From CAWDVH01 sp963805705 (GTDB lineage: Bacteria > Actinomycetota > Actinomycetes > Streptosporangiales > Streptosporangiaceae), in the NCBI GenBank assembly GCA_963805705.1, contig CAWDVH010000005.1, forward strand, positions 1,426,001 through 1,490,000: DNA of 64,000 nucleotides, in the 5' to 3' direction. The translations under genes were made by a program, and so were the position numbers. How positions within the stretch are numbered: position 1 is the stretch's first letter; the number at the start of each line of letters is the position of its first letter. This document shows, in pieces, positions 1 to 8,583 of this stretch. The notes beneath the pieces are model-generated. The model had not been told where the DNA came from. It was given only the letters and a program-made list of their open reading frames with translations, and searched no databases.

Positions 1-2
1 AC

Positions 3-605
3 CGCGCGTTCATCAGCAGTTGCCTGCGCAAGGGCTGGAACTCGGTCCTGTTCGACGCCTCCTCGCTGCCCGTGGCGGAAAACCAGCGGCAGACCGTGGA
101 GGTCGTGGCCGAGGCCCGGTCCTACGGCGCGCATGTCGAGGGCGAGATCGAGGCCATTACCGGCGTCGAGGACGGCATCGGGTCCGACGAGGAGTCGCGC
201 CGGCAGTCCCTGCCCGTGGCGCTGGAATTCATCCGGGTCACGGGGGTAGACGTCTTCGCGCCGTCGATCGGCAACGCGCACGGCGTCTACCGCGCCGCGC
301 CCCGGCTGGACGCTCAGCGCGTCTCCGACATCGTCGCGGCGCAGCCGATCCCGATCGCCCTGCACGGCGGCACCGGGATGACAGACGCCCAGTTCACCGA
401 CCTGATAGCGCGCGGCTGCGCCAAGGTGAACATCTCCACCGCGCTCAAGGTCACCTACATGCAGGCCAACCTGGACTTCCTGCGCGGGGCGCAGGAGCGC
501 GATGTCTGGGATCCGCCGTCCCTGTTCACCGCGGTGCGGGCCCAGGTGAAAGATCTGGCCGCCGATCACATGCGCCGGTTCGGCAGCGTCGGCCGGGCCT
601 GGTGA
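3..605 (+). CDS. Class II ketose-bisphosphate aldolase, 5'-truncated by window edge
   Basis: C-terminal about 200 residues of a class II (metal-dependent) fructose/tagatose-bisphosphate aldolase, which cleaves a ketose bisphosphate to DHAP plus an aldehyde in the cytoplasm. Visible family motifs are the DASSLPVAEN segment, VEGEIEAITGVEDG, a metal-ligand His in GNAHGVYR, LHGGTGM, and the phosphate-binding stretch around KVNISTALK. The reading frame is open to the left edge, so the N-terminal third and the start lie outside the window. The stop is 7 nt before the HAD-DhaL gene, and DhaK follows, which suggests one operon that makes or consumes DHAP. The exact sugar substrate cannot be read from this fragment. 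The family call is firm; fructose versus tagatose specificity is open. Confidence 0.9.
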   Translation, partial: RAFISSCLRKGWNSVLFDASSLPVAENQRQTVEVVAEARSYGAHVEGEIEAITGVEDGIGSDEESRRQSLPVALEFIRVTGVDVFAPSIGNAHGVYRAAPRLDAQRVSDIVAAQPIPIALHGGTGMTDAQFTDLIARGCAKVNISTALKVTYMQANLDFLRGAQERDVWDPPSLFTAVRAQVKDLAADHMRRFGSVGRAW

Positions 606-612
606 GCGCGCG

Positions 613-2118
613 GTGACCGGCCCCCCTGCCCGCGCTCTGGTGCTCGACTGCGACGGGGTGCTGGCCGACACCGAGCGCTACGGTCACCTGCCCGCGTTCA
701 ACCAGACCTTCGCGGAGTTCGGGCTCCCGGTGCGCTGGAGCGCGGAGCAGTACCGGGAGAAGGTGCGCATCGGCGGCGGCAAGGAGCGCATGGCCAGCCT
801 GCTCACGCCGGAGTTCGTCGCGGCCGCGGGGCTGCCGGCTGATCCCGGCGGCCAGCAGGAGGCCGTCGCCGCCTGGCACCGGCGCAAGACGCAGATCTAC
901 GCCGACCTGGTGGCGTCCGGCGCGGTGCCGCCCCGGCCCGGCGTCGCCCGTGTCGTCGCCGAGGCGCTCGCCGCCGGCTGGCTGCTCGCGGTCGCGTCCA
1001 CCTCGGCGGAGATCTCGGTCAGGGCGACGCTGGAGCGGGCGGTCGGCGCCGAGCAGGCCCGCGCGATCCGGGTGTTCGCCGGCGACATCGTCCCCCGCAA
1101 GAAACCGGCCCCGGACATCTACCTGCTCGCCCTCAGCTCGCTCGGCCTGCCCGCTGACCGGGTCGTGGTGGTCGAGGACTCCCGCAACGGCCTCATCGCG
1201 GCCACCGGGGCCGGCCTGGCGTGCGTGATCACCGTGAACGATTTCACCGCCGGGGAGGATTTCAGCGAGGCGGCCCTGGTTGTCTCCTCCCTCGGCGATC
1301 CTGGCGGGGAGCGGGCACAGGTGCTCGCCAACCGCAGCCCGGCCGCGCCGGGTGCCTGGATCACCCTGGCCGACCTGGCCAGCGTCCTGCCCGATAGCCC
1401 GGCGTCCAGCCGTCCCGCGCGGCCGGCCGCAGGCCCCGCGGCGGCGTCCGCGAGTCAAGGAGCGAGCATGTCCACTGCCAGCCTCGGCGACGTAGAGGTC
1501 GTCGTGCGCACGATCGCGCAGGTCGCGGTCGATAACGAGAAATACTTCGGTGACCTGGACGCCGTGGTCGGCGACGGTGACTTCGGCTACTCGATGGCAC
1601 GCGGGTTCGAGCTGGTCATCCAGGACTGGGACGGCTTTGACCGCACGGACATCGGCACCTTCCTGAAAAAGATCGCCGTCGTCATCACCAGCCGCATCGG
1701 CGGCACCTCAGGACCGATCTGGGGCACCGGGTTCCTGCGGGCCGGGGCGACCGCCGGGGCCGTCGACAGCCTGGAGCCGGCGCAGGTCGTGGCCATGCTG
1801 CGGGCGGCGGTCGAGGGCATCAAGGCCCGCGGCCGGGCTGAACTCGGCGACAAGACGCTGCTCGACGCGGTCGTCCCGGCGATCGACACGATCGAGGAGC
1901 AGATCGCGGCCGGGCACGATACGCCCGCGACGCTGCGGGCGGCGGCGGTCACCGCCCGCGAGGCGGCCGAGGCGACGCGCCCGATGCAGGCCATGCGCGG
2001 GCGGGCCAGCTATACCGGCGAGCGCAGCATCGGCACGCTCGACGCGGGCGCCGTCGCCGTCGCCGTGATGTTCGAGGCACTTGCCGAGAAGTGGCCGGAA
2101 CGCCCGGTCCAGGCCTGA
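613..2118 (+). CDS. HAD-family phosphatase fused to dihydroxyacetone kinase subunit DhaL
   Basis: A 501-aa two-domain protein starting at GTG 613. Residues 1-240 are a CbbY/beta-PGM-like HAD hydrolase: nucleophile motif DCDGVLADTE, motif II Ser/Thr in VASTSAE, motif III Lys in PRKKPAPD, and acidic motif IV VVVEDSRNG. After an Ala/Pro-rich linker (about 250-284), residues 286-501 form a DAK2/DhaL domain with the metal-binding LDAVVGDGDFG loop. The His usual in the GDGDHG version of this loop is Phe here; the Asp ligands remain. The DhaL part begins with its own ATG at 1468 behind AAGGAG at 1457-1462, so a separate DhaL could also be made. DhaL normally supplies the ADP/ATP-binding half of DHA kinase, and DhaK follows directly. 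The HAD substrate is unknown. Confidence 0.88.
   Translation: MTGPPARALVLDCDGVLADTERYGHLPAFNQTFAEFGLPVRWSAEQYREKVRIGGGKERMASLLTPEFVAAAGLPADPGGQQEAVAAWHRRKTQIYADLVASGAVPPRPGVARVVAEALAAGWLLAVASTSAEISVRATLERAVGAEQARAIRVFAGDIVPRKKPAPDIYLLALSSLGLPADRVVVVEDSRNGLIAATGAGLACVITVNDFTAGEDFSEAALVVSSLGDPGGERAQVLANRSPAAPGAWITLADLASVLPDSPASSRPARPAAGPAAASASQGASMSTASLGDVEVVVRTIAQVAVDNEKYFGDLDAVVGDGDFGYSMARGFELVIQDWDGFDRTDIGTFLKKIAVVITSRIGGTSGPIWGTGFLRAGATAGAVDSLEPAQVVAMLRAAVEGIKARGRAELGDKTLLDAVVPAIDTIEEQIAAGHDTPATLRAAAVTAREAAEATRPMQAMRGRASYTGERSIGTLDAGAVAVAVMFEALAEKWPERPVQA
1457..1470 (+). promoter_or_regulatory. Internal ribosome-binding site and ATG for a stand-alone DhaL
   Basis: AAGGAG (1457-1462) lies 5 nt before an in-frame ATG at 1468, exactly where homology to DhaL begins. 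The site is better than the one at the annotated gene start (GTG 613). It could allow a DhaL-only product beside the fusion, or be a relic of two genes that were later joined in frame. Confidence 0.5.
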
Positions 2119-2152
2119 ATCCGCTGGCCTGAAAATCCCTGGAGGTAGCTGC

Positions 2153-3148
2153 GTGAAGAAATTCGTCAACGACCCGAGGCAGTTCGTGCCCGAGATGCTC
2201 AAGGGCATCGCGCTGGCCAACCCGGACACGCTCAGGTACGTGCCCGAGTACAACCTCATCATGCGGACCGACGCCCCCCGCGACGACAAGGTCTCGGTCA
2301 TCCAGGGATCGGGGTCCGGGCACGAGCCCGCCCACGTCATGATCGTCGGCCCGGGCATGCTGGATGCCGCGTGCCCGGGCGACGTGTTCGCCGCGCCGCC
2401 GATGGACTACGTGCTGGAGACCAGCAAGCTGCTCAACTCGGCCAAGGGCGTCCTGCACATCATCAACAACTACACCGGCGACCGGATGGCCTTCGAGATG
2501 GGCAAGGAGATGGCCGAGGCCGACGGCATCACGATCGGCACGCTGCTGGTCGACGACGACGTGGCGGTCAAGGACTCCACCTACACCGTCGGACGGCGCG
2601 GCGTGGCCGGCAACTTCTTCGTCATCAAGGCCGTCGGGGCGGCGTCCGAGCAGGGCGCGGACCTCGACGAGCTGCTGCGGATCGGCAATAAGGTCAATGC
2701 GGTGACCAGAACGATGGGCATGGCACTGACGTCGTGCACCCCGCCGGCCAAGGGCTCCCCGCTCTTCGACCTCGGCGACGACGAGATGGAGATGGGCGTC
2801 GGCATCCACGGCGAGCCAGGGCGCCGCCGGGAGAAGCTGGCCAGCGCCGACGCGATCGTTGACGAGTTGCTGGAGGCCGTCGTCACCGACCTGCCGTTCA
2901 GCCAGGGCGACAACGTGGCGCTCATGATCAACGGACTCGGCGGCACCCCGATCAGCGAGCTGTACATCCTGTACGGGCACGCGCACGAGGCGCTGGCCAG
3001 CCGCGGGATCAGCGTGCGGCGCAACTACGTCGGGGAGTACTGCACCTCGCTGGACATGGCCGGGGTGTCCATTACCCTCAGCCGCCTCGATGACGAGATC
3101 GAGGGGCTGCTGGCCGCGCCCGCGCAGATCGCGATCCGGACGTTCTGA
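2153..3148 (+). CDS. dhaK: Dihydroxyacetone kinase subunit DhaK
   Basis: 331-aa DhaK-type kinase subunit that binds dihydroxyacetone (or a related ketose such as erythrulose) covalently and passes it to the DhaL-bound nucleotide for phosphorylation. The start is GTG 2153, chosen because GGAGGT at 2141-2146 sits 6 nt upstream and residues from there (VKKFVNDP) match the family start. Motifs: GSGSGHEPAH near residue 50 (substrate loop) and GVGIHGEPG near residue 220, whose His forms the hemiaminal with substrate in characterised DhaK. Length is normal. With DhaL upstream as a HAD fusion, the two make a complete kinase. No DhaM phosphotransfer subunit is visible, so ATP-dependent or unseen PTS-dependent action cannot be decided. 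Downstream is a convergent gene. Confidence 0.93.
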   Translation: MKKFVNDPRQFVPEMLKGIALANPDTLRYVPEYNLIMRTDAPRDDKVSVIQGSGSGHEPAHVMIVGPGMLDAACPGDVFAAPPMDYVLETSKLLNSAKGVLHIINNYTGDRMAFEMGKEMAEADGITIGTLLVDDDVAVKDSTYTVGRRGVAGNFFVIKAVGAASEQGADLDELLRIGNKVNAVTRTMGMALTSCTPPAKGSPLFDLGDDEMEMGVGIHGEPGRRREKLASADAIVDELLEAVVTDLPFSQGDNVALMINGLGGTPISELYILYGHAHEALASRGISVRRNYVGEYCTSLDMAGVSITLSRLDDEIEGLLAAPAQIAIRTF

Positions 3149-3193
3149 CCGGCGGGACGAGGGGGCCGGGGGCCCGCGGCCGGCCGGCGAAGC

Positions 3194-3541
3194 TCAGTGC
3201 AGGTGCGCCTGCCAGTCGCGCGGCACCCGGCCCGCCGGGCCGGGCACTGGCTGCCCCGCAGGATGGTGCTGCGGGGCAGCCAGCTCCGGGCCGTCGTAGA
3301 ATTTCTCGCTGACGTAGTCCCAGAACCAGTCCTCGCCTGGCTCGAACGACCGGATCAGGGGATGCCCGGAGCTCGCCGCGTGCTTGCTGGCGTGCTGGGA
3401 CGGCGAGGAGTCACAGCAGCCGATGTGGCCGCACTGGGCACAGCGGCGCAGATGAAACCACCAGCCGTCAGCCGCCAGGCACTCGACGCAGCCGGTGCCG
3501 CTCGGCGGGACGGTCGGGTCGATCTGGATGTCGTCTGGCAT
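3194..3541 (-). CDS. UBP-type zinc finger protein
   Basis: 115-aa protein made almost entirely of a zf-UBP domain. The zinc ligands are visible as CVEC (residues 18-21), CAQCGHIGCC (34-43) and following His residues in QHASKHAASSGHPL. In eukaryotes this fold binds the ubiquitin C-terminus; in Actinobacteria stand-alone copies are common and of unknown role. It follows the cyclic-nucleotide-domain flavoprotein on the same strand with a 77-nt gap, so the two are probably co-transcribed. A redox or regulatory partnership is inference from position only. Confidence 0.85.
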   Translation of the reverse strand: MPDDIQIDPTVPPSGTGCVECLAADGWWFHLRRCAQCGHIGCCDSSPSQHASKHAASSGHPLIRSFEPGEDWFWDYVSEKFYDGPELAAPQHHPAGQPVPGPAGRVPRDWQAHLH

Positions 3542-3618
3542 GCGCTCGCCTCGTTTTCGCGTAGTTTCCGGTGTCCTGGCGGTGCGGTGGCATCCCGTGG
3601 TGCTGGGTATCTGTAGTG

Positions 3619-5322
3619 CTAGGTATCGGCGCGGGGCGGGTCCGCCGCCGCGGTGCCGAGGGCCTGGAGCCGCTCGAACACCAGGCGCACCGCCATCGAG
3701 CCTTCGCCGATGGCCGTCGCGCAGCGCTTAACGGACCCGCTGCGGACATCGCCGACGCAGAAGACCCCGGGCCGGCTGGTCTCCAGGAACAGCGGCGCCT
3801 GATCCGGGCGGTCGAGGCTGGTCAGCGGGATACTGGTGCCGGCCAGCAGGAACCCGTGGCTGTCGGTCGCCAGCTGGCTGGCCAGCCAGTCCGTGCTGGG
3901 CTTGGCGCCGATGAAGACGAATAGTCCCCGCACCGCCAGATCGGACTTGTGCGGCCCGGCGTCGACTAGCTCCACGCCGTCCAGCTCGTCGTCCCCGATC
4001 AGCGCGGTGACCTGCGTGCGCGGCCTGACGGTGATGCGCGGGTTACGCTCGATCTCGTCGATCAGGTAGCGCGACATGGAGCTCGCGAGGGACTCGCCGC
4101 GGATGATGATGTGGACCTGGCGGCAGCTGCGGGTCAGGAACAGCGCGGCCTGGCCGGCCGAGTTGCCGCCGCCCACGACGGCGACCGGGCCGTCGCCGCA
4201 GCCCTGGGCCTCCATCTGGGTGGCCGCGTAGTAAACCCCGACCCCCTCGAACTCGGCTAGCCGGTCCAGCGGCAGCCGGTTATAGCGCGCTCCGGTGGCG
4301 ATGATGACCGCCTTGGCGGTCACGGTATCGCCATCGCCGAAGGTGACCTGATGCATGCCGCCGGCTGACGACAGCGCGACCGCCCTGGCGGCCAGCTTGA
4401 AGCGCGCCCCGAATTTCTGGGCCTGGAGTGCCGCACGGGCCGCCAGCTCTTCCCCGGACAGGCCCGCAGGGAAGCCCAGGTAATTCTCGATCCGGGACGA
4501 GGTTCCCGCCTGGCCGCCGATGGCCGTGTCCTCGGCCAGGATCGTGGCCATCCCCTCGGACGCCCCGTACACCGCCGCCGCCAGGCCGCCGGGCCCGCCG
4601 CCGACCACCAGCAGGTCACACGCCCCCGCCTGGTCATTCCCGGACGCGCCCGACATGCCCAGCGCGCTCAGCAGGGCGTGGTCGCTGGGATTGCGCAGCA
4701 ACGGGGCGCCGGGGACGATCACGATCGGCAGGTCAGCCACGGGCACCCGCAGCTCGCGGAGCATGGTCTCGGCCTCCGGCGAGCCCTCCAGCTCCAGCCA
4801 TTTCGACGAGAGCCGGTTGCGCGCCAGGACTTCCAGCAGCCGGCGGGTGTCGGCATCGAACCGCGATCCGATCAGCGTCAGGCCCGAGCCCAGCCGGGTC
4901 AGGATCGCGTGCCGCAGCAGGAACGTGCGCAGGATCAGCTCGCTCAGGCTCGCTTCCTGGGCCATGACGACCCGTACCTGCTCGACCGGAACGCGCAGGA
5001 CACGGCCGTCGGAGCTCATCACTGCGCTCAGGTAGGTCCGCTGGCCGGTCAGCAGGCCGATCTCGCCCAGGAACCGCGATGGGCCGTAGGTAGCCAGGAC
5101 CGCCTCGCCGGGCTGGCCGTGGTGCTCGACGATCTGAGCCTCGCCGGCGAGCACCACGATCAGGTCGTAGCTCTCATCGCCCTCGGCGAACAGGACCTGC
5201 CCGGCGGCCACGTCGTACGGACTGCCGTACCTGTGCAGCACCTCGAGCTGCGCGGCGTCCAGGACCGGCGAGCGCCCGGCCTGGGACCGCGAGGAGTCGC
5301 CGGTGTCATCTGGGATGCCCAT
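3619..5322 (-). CDS. Cyclic-nucleotide-binding-domain FAD/NAD(P) oxidoreductase, thioredoxin-reductase-like
   Basis: 567-aa cytoplasmic protein in three parts. Residues about 22-145 are a cNMP-binding/CRP-like sensor domain (GSPYDVAAGQVLFAEGDE, GEIGLLTGQR). About 155-235 look like a thioredoxin fold without a CxxC. About 240-550 are a thioredoxin-reductase-type flavoprotein with FAD motif GGGPGGLAAAVYG, NAD(P) motif VVGGGNSAGQA and C-terminal FAD motif GVFCVGDVRSGSVKRC. In true thioredoxin reductases a CxxC lies just before the NADP motif (CATC); here the matching position reads YYAATQ, so disulfide reduction by that route is not possible. The family is known in Actinobacteria as cNMP-domain FAD oxidoreductases. 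Substrate and ligand are unknown. A purine-rich AGTAGGGG stretch abuts the ATG. Confidence 0.88.
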   Translation of the reverse strand: MGIPDDTGDSSRSQAGRSPVLDAAQLEVLHRYGSPYDVAAGQVLFAEGDESYDLIVVLAGEAQIVEHHGQPGEAVLATYGPSRFLGEIGLLTGQRTYLSAVMSSDGRVLRVPVEQVRVVMAQEASLSELILRTFLLRHAILTRLGSGLTLIGSRFDADTRRLLEVLARNRLSSKWLELEGSPEAETMLRELRVPVADLPIVIVPGAPLLRNPSDHALLSALGMSGASGNDQAGACDLLVVGGGPGGLAAAVYGASEGMATILAEDTAIGGQAGTSSRIENYLGFPAGLSGEELAARAALQAQKFGARFKLAARAVALSSAGGMHQVTFGDGDTVTAKAVIIATGARYNRLPLDRLAEFEGVGVYYAATQMEAQGCGDGPVAVVGGGNSAGQAALFLTRSCRQVHIIIRGESLASSMSRYLIDEIERNPRITVRPRTQVTALIGDDELDGVELVDAGPHKSDLAVRGLFVFIGAKPSTDWLASQLATDSHGFLLAGTSIPLTSLDRPDQAPLFLETSRPGVFCVGDVRSGSVKRCATAIGEGSMAVRLVFERLQALGTAAADPPRADT

Positions 5323-5436
5323 CCCCTACTCATATCAGGAGAACGGGCGTGCGGCGCAGCGCAGCACGGTGCGGCATCCTGCCGCGGGCGGCTACCGTGG
5401 CAGGCAGGTACCTGTCACGAGCCCAGGAGGATGCGG

Positions 5437-6219
5437 ATGACGCAAGTCACGGAGCAGGAAACCTCGGCAGCCAGCCACCGGGTATGGACGGAGCCAAACG
5501 GGCGGCGGGTGCGGGTGTTCATGGGCGGCCAGGCCGTCGCCGACAGCACGCGCACGATCTACCTCTTCGAGACCGGCCATCTGCCCGTCTACTATTTCCC
5601 CCGGTCTGACGTTCGGTTCGACCTGCTGGAGCCGACTGACCATCACACCCACTGCCCGTACAAGGGCGACGCCTCCTACTACTCGGTGACGGCGGGCGGC
5701 CGCCGCGCCGACAACGCGGTCTGGGCCTACCCGCAGCCGCTGCCGTCCCTGCCGCAGCTCGCCGACTACGTGGCGTTCTACTGGGACAGCGCCGACGCCT
5801 GGTATGAGGAGGACGACGAGGTCTTCAAGCACCCTCGTGATCCCTACCATCGCGTCGATGTCCTGAACTCCTCCCGGCGTGTCCAGGTGCGCATCGGCGG
5901 GCAGATCGTGGCCGACAGCCGCCGGCCGCGGCTGCTCTTCGAGACCAGCCTGCCAGTCCGCTACTACCTGCCCAAGCTCGATGTGCGCCAGGATCTGCTC
6001 GTCCCGTCCGCCACCCGCACCCGCTGCCCGTACAAGGGCGAGGCCGCCTACTGGTCGCTGGAGGTCGCCGGGACCCGAATGCAGGACATCGCCTGGGGCT
6101 ATCCGGCCCCGGTCCCGGAGGCCCCGAAGATCGAGAACCTGGTGGCCTTCTTCAACGAGAAGGTCGACATACTGGTGGACGGGGTACTCCAGGAGCGTCC
6201 CGCCACGCCGTGGTCGTGA
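5437..6219 (+). CDS. Tandem DUF427 domain protein
   Basis: 260-aa cytoplasmic protein containing two DUF427 domains of the same fold. Each repeat has the ordered motifs VRV(F/R)(M/I)GGQ.VADS, a YY(F/L)P segment, HCPYKGDA or RCPYKGEA, and WAYP/WGYP. Repeat one spans about residues 15-125, repeat two about 140-245. The start ATG 5437 is preferred over ATG 5431 because AGGAGG (5425-5430) is 6 nt upstream of the former and abuts the latter. The function of DUF427 is not established; the fold is small and all-beta. The gene sits alone between divergent and downstream neighbours, 127 nt ahead of PPK2. Confidence 0.88.
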   Translation: MTQVTEQETSAASHRVWTEPNGRRVRVFMGGQAVADSTRTIYLFETGHLPVYYFPRSDVRFDLLEPTDHHTHCPYKGDASYYSVTAGGRRADNAVWAYPQPLPSLPQLADYVAFYWDSADAWYEEDDEVFKHPRDPYHRVDVLNSSRRVQVRIGGQIVADSRRPRLLFETSLPVRYYLPKLDVRQDLLVPSATRTRCPYKGEAAYWSLEVAGTRMQDIAWGYPAPVPEAPKIENLVAFFNEKVDILVDGVLQERPATPWS

Positions 6220-6346
6220 CCGGCGGCGGTGAACTCTGGGTAAATGTTCCGGCGCCGGGGGCGCGCCGCGGGCGGCCTGATCCGCATACTCACGGTGAGG
6301 CCGCCGGCGCGAGTGCGCCCCGAACGAGACTGGGAGCTGGCCCCGC

Positions 6347-7339
6347 ATGACAGATGAGCTGCAGGCCCGCACGCGCCTGAGCGGCCCCGCCGGCCTGAGT
6401 GCGTGGGACCGTGAAAGCGTCGTTCCGCCCGGCGCATGGGTTGATTACTCCGACGAGGACGACCCGGTACTGCGCCACGCCGACGGAACGATGGTCGACA
6501 CCTGGCGGGAGGACTACCCCTACGACGAGCGGATGGAAAGACCGGAGTACGAGCACGCCAAGCGCCTGCTCCAGGTCGAGCTGCTCAAGCTGCAGTACTG
6601 GGTGCAGGACTCCGGCCGGCGCCTGGTGGTGATCTTCGAGGGACGGGATGCCGCCGGCAAGGGCAGCACGATCAAGCGCTTCATGGAGCACCTCAATCCG
6701 CGCGCCGCCCGGATTGTCGCCCTGGACGTGCCGACTGACCGTGAGCGGCGGCAGTGGTACTTCCAGCGCTATGTGACCCAGCTGCCCGCCGCCGGGGAGA
6801 TCGTGTTGTTCGACCGCTCGTGGTACAACCGCGCCGGGGTCGAGAAGGTCATGGGCTTTTGCACCGAGCAGGAGTACGAGGCCTTCCTGCGCCATGCGCC
6901 CCGGTTCGAGCAGCTGCTGGAGGACGGCGGGATCTCGCTGACTAAGTTCTGGTTCTCGGTCACTCCCGGCGAGCAGCGCACCCGGTTCGCCATCCGCCAG
7001 ATCGACCCGGTCCGGCAGTGGAAGCTGAGTCCTACCGACATCGCGCTGCTCGGCAAGTGGGATGCCTACACCGAGGCCAAGGTGGCGATGTTCCGGCATT
7101 CCGACACGCCGGAGGCACCGTGGACGGTAGTGAAGAGCAACGACAAGAAACGGGCCCGGCTGGAGGCCATGCGCAGCCTGCTGGCCAGGTTCGAGTACGA
7201 CGGCAAGGATCATGAGGTGGTCGGGCGCCCCGACCCGCTGCTGGTCGGCGCTCCGGCGAATCTGCAGGAAGACGGCATCGAGGAACAGTCCCCGACCCCG
7301 ATCGCCACGGCCAGCGCCCCGGTGGCCGGCCGTACCTGA
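6347..7339 (+). CDS. ppk2: Polyphosphate kinase 2 (PPK2)
   Basis: 330-aa PPK2-family P-loop kinase that moves phosphate between polyphosphate and nucleoside di- or monophosphates. The Walker A loop is GRDAAGKGS (about residue 102), Walker B/DRS motif is FDRSWYNRAG (about 160), and the basic lid is RTRFAIRQIDP followed by RQWKLSPTD. The long N-terminal extension up to residue 60 contains DYPYDERM, typical of the single-domain forms annotated as class I, which favour NDP phosphorylation. The C-terminal about 35 residues are low complexity. The gene probably has its own promoter in the 127-nt gap upstream. It is convergent with the next gene, 7 nt away. Confidence 0.95.
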   Translation: MTDELQARTRLSGPAGLSAWDRESVVPPGAWVDYSDEDDPVLRHADGTMVDTWREDYPYDERMERPEYEHAKRLLQVELLKLQYWVQDSGRRLVVIFEGRDAAGKGSTIKRFMEHLNPRAARIVALDVPTDRERRQWYFQRYVTQLPAAGEIVLFDRSWYNRAGVEKVMGFCTEQEYEAFLRHAPRFEQLLEDGGISLTKFWFSVTPGEQRTRFAIRQIDPVRQWKLSPTDIALLGKWDAYTEAKVAMFRHSDTPEAPWTVVKSNDKKRARLEAMRSLLARFEYDGKDHEVVGRPDPLLVGAPANLQEDGIEEQSPTPIATASAPVAGRT

Positions 7340-7346
7340 GCACCGG

Positions 7347-8540
7347 TCAGCCGGACAGCTCGCGCTCCAGCGGGGTCCGGAAGCGCGGAGTGATCCGTAC
7401 CGGGCCCAGCCATTCCCCGAGCCGGTGCGCCTGCGCCGCCACCGATGCGGCCGCATCGGCCCCCTGGTCTTCCAGCAGCCGGAACACGATCTCGCCGTCT
7501 GGCCGCTGCGCCCACCCGCCGACGATCGCGCCGTCCCACCAGACCGTGGGGCCGATGTTCCCGGTCCGGTCGAAGAGCACCGCCCGGTGCTGGCCCAGGA
7601 ACCAGTCTCGCTCGCGCCAGCCCATGGCCGTCGGATCCAGGGCAGGCAACAGCGCCGGCCACGGCTCGCTGAGAGCCTCCGGGGCCTCGTCGCCGGCGAG
7701 CACGATGCCGCCCTGGCCGCCGAGATCCACTTCGGTCACGGGCAGCTGCTCCAGCGCTGCCTTCACCTGGCCGCCGGTCCAGCCGGTCCACCACTGCAGG
7801 TCGCCGACGAGGGCCGGCCCGAAGGATTCCAGCCAGCGGCGAGCCAGCTCAGCTCGGGCCGCAGCCGGTGACAGGCCTGCTCCGGCGGGCTGACCAGGCA
7901 GCCAGGCAGTCGCCGGATACCACTGGAACTGGCTGGAAGTCCAGCCACCGCGAGGCTGGCCGCGGACGATCCGCCCGTCCGCCGAGAGCATCATCAGTAC
8001 CCGGCTCGAGATGCTCGCGCTGCCCCCGTAGCTCTTGCCCTCGGCATAGGTCAGCTGCGTGCGCAGCCCCGGCACGTCCTGCGCGAGCTCAGCGCCGGTC
8101 GCGCCGCCCCGCGCGGCGAGCGCCCGGAGCGTGGCGTCGCCGACCTCCTCGAGCCAGCGCGCCGCATCGGGCGAGATCCGCTCCCGGTCCAGATGCTGGA
8201 CCAGCTGCCGCCGCAGCCGCTGCGCGATCTGATCCGTGCACGCGGCCTGGATAACCGGGGCGAGCGTGGCCGGCACGACGAACATGGTCCGGCGCATGCC
8301 GAGCATCCGGACCAGCTCTCGTTTCTCATACAGCGCATGCCCGATCGCGGCGCTGTCCACCGAGCGGGTCCGCGCCCACACGGCGAGGTAGACCGATGCC
8401 GGGTCGGTACCGTGCAGGGCGACCAGGCTGGTGGCGACCTCGGCTGCCGTGCCGGCCCGCGAAGCTGGCGCCAGGTGATGGCGGACGGCCAGCCGCGCCC
8501 GCCGCTCGGCCGCGTCGATCAGCCGCAAGCGCCGCCCCAT
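7347..8540 (-). CDS. Winged-helix DNA-binding protein of the AlkZ-like (HTH_42) family
   Basis: 397-aa protein with the repeated winged-helix architecture of the HTH_42/DUF1006 family, which includes the DNA interstrand-crosslink glycosylases AlkZ/AlkX. Visible family signatures are LVALHGTDPASVYLAVWAR (about 41-59), RTMFVVP, the LLPALDPTAMGWRERDW stretch (about 298) and PTVWWDGAIVGGWAQ near 330. AlkZ glycosylases carry a catalytic Q-x-Q at the position that here reads LHGTDP, so glycosylase activity is doubtful; this is the common actinobacterial LHGTDP subgroup of unknown function. It is last in no evident operon: the upstream neighbour is 43 nt away on the same strand, and PPK2 converges on it. 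Confidence 0.8.
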   Translation of the reverse strand: MGRRLRLIDAAERRARLAVRHHLAPASRAGTAAEVATSLVALHGTDPASVYLAVWARTRSVDSAAIGHALYEKRELVRMLGMRRTMFVVPATLAPVIQAACTDQIAQRLRRQLVQHLDRERISPDAARWLEEVGDATLRALAARGGATGAELAQDVPGLRTQLTYAEGKSYGGSASISSRVLMMLSADGRIVRGQPRGGWTSSQFQWYPATAWLPGQPAGAGLSPAAARAELARRWLESFGPALVGDLQWWTGWTGGQVKAALEQLPVTEVDLGGQGGIVLAGDEAPEALSEPWPALLPALDPTAMGWRERDWFLGQHRAVLFDRTGNIGPTVWWDGAIVGGWAQRPDGEIVFRLLEDQGADAAASVAAQAHRLGEWLGPVRITPRFRTPLERELSG

Positions 8541-8583
8541 TCAGTGATCCTGCCTGCTGTCGCCTGCGACGGGGCGTCGGGGG

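Noticed and set aside
3149..3193. GC-rich hairpin-like stretch between dhaK and the UBP gene
   Set aside because: Only short interrupted pairing could be drawn (GGCCG/CGGCC), not distinguishable from background GC content.
7347..8540. AlkZ-type crosslink-repair glycosylase call for the winged-helix protein
   Set aside because: The Q-x-Q catalytic motif is replaced by LHGTDP, so only the family fold is supported.
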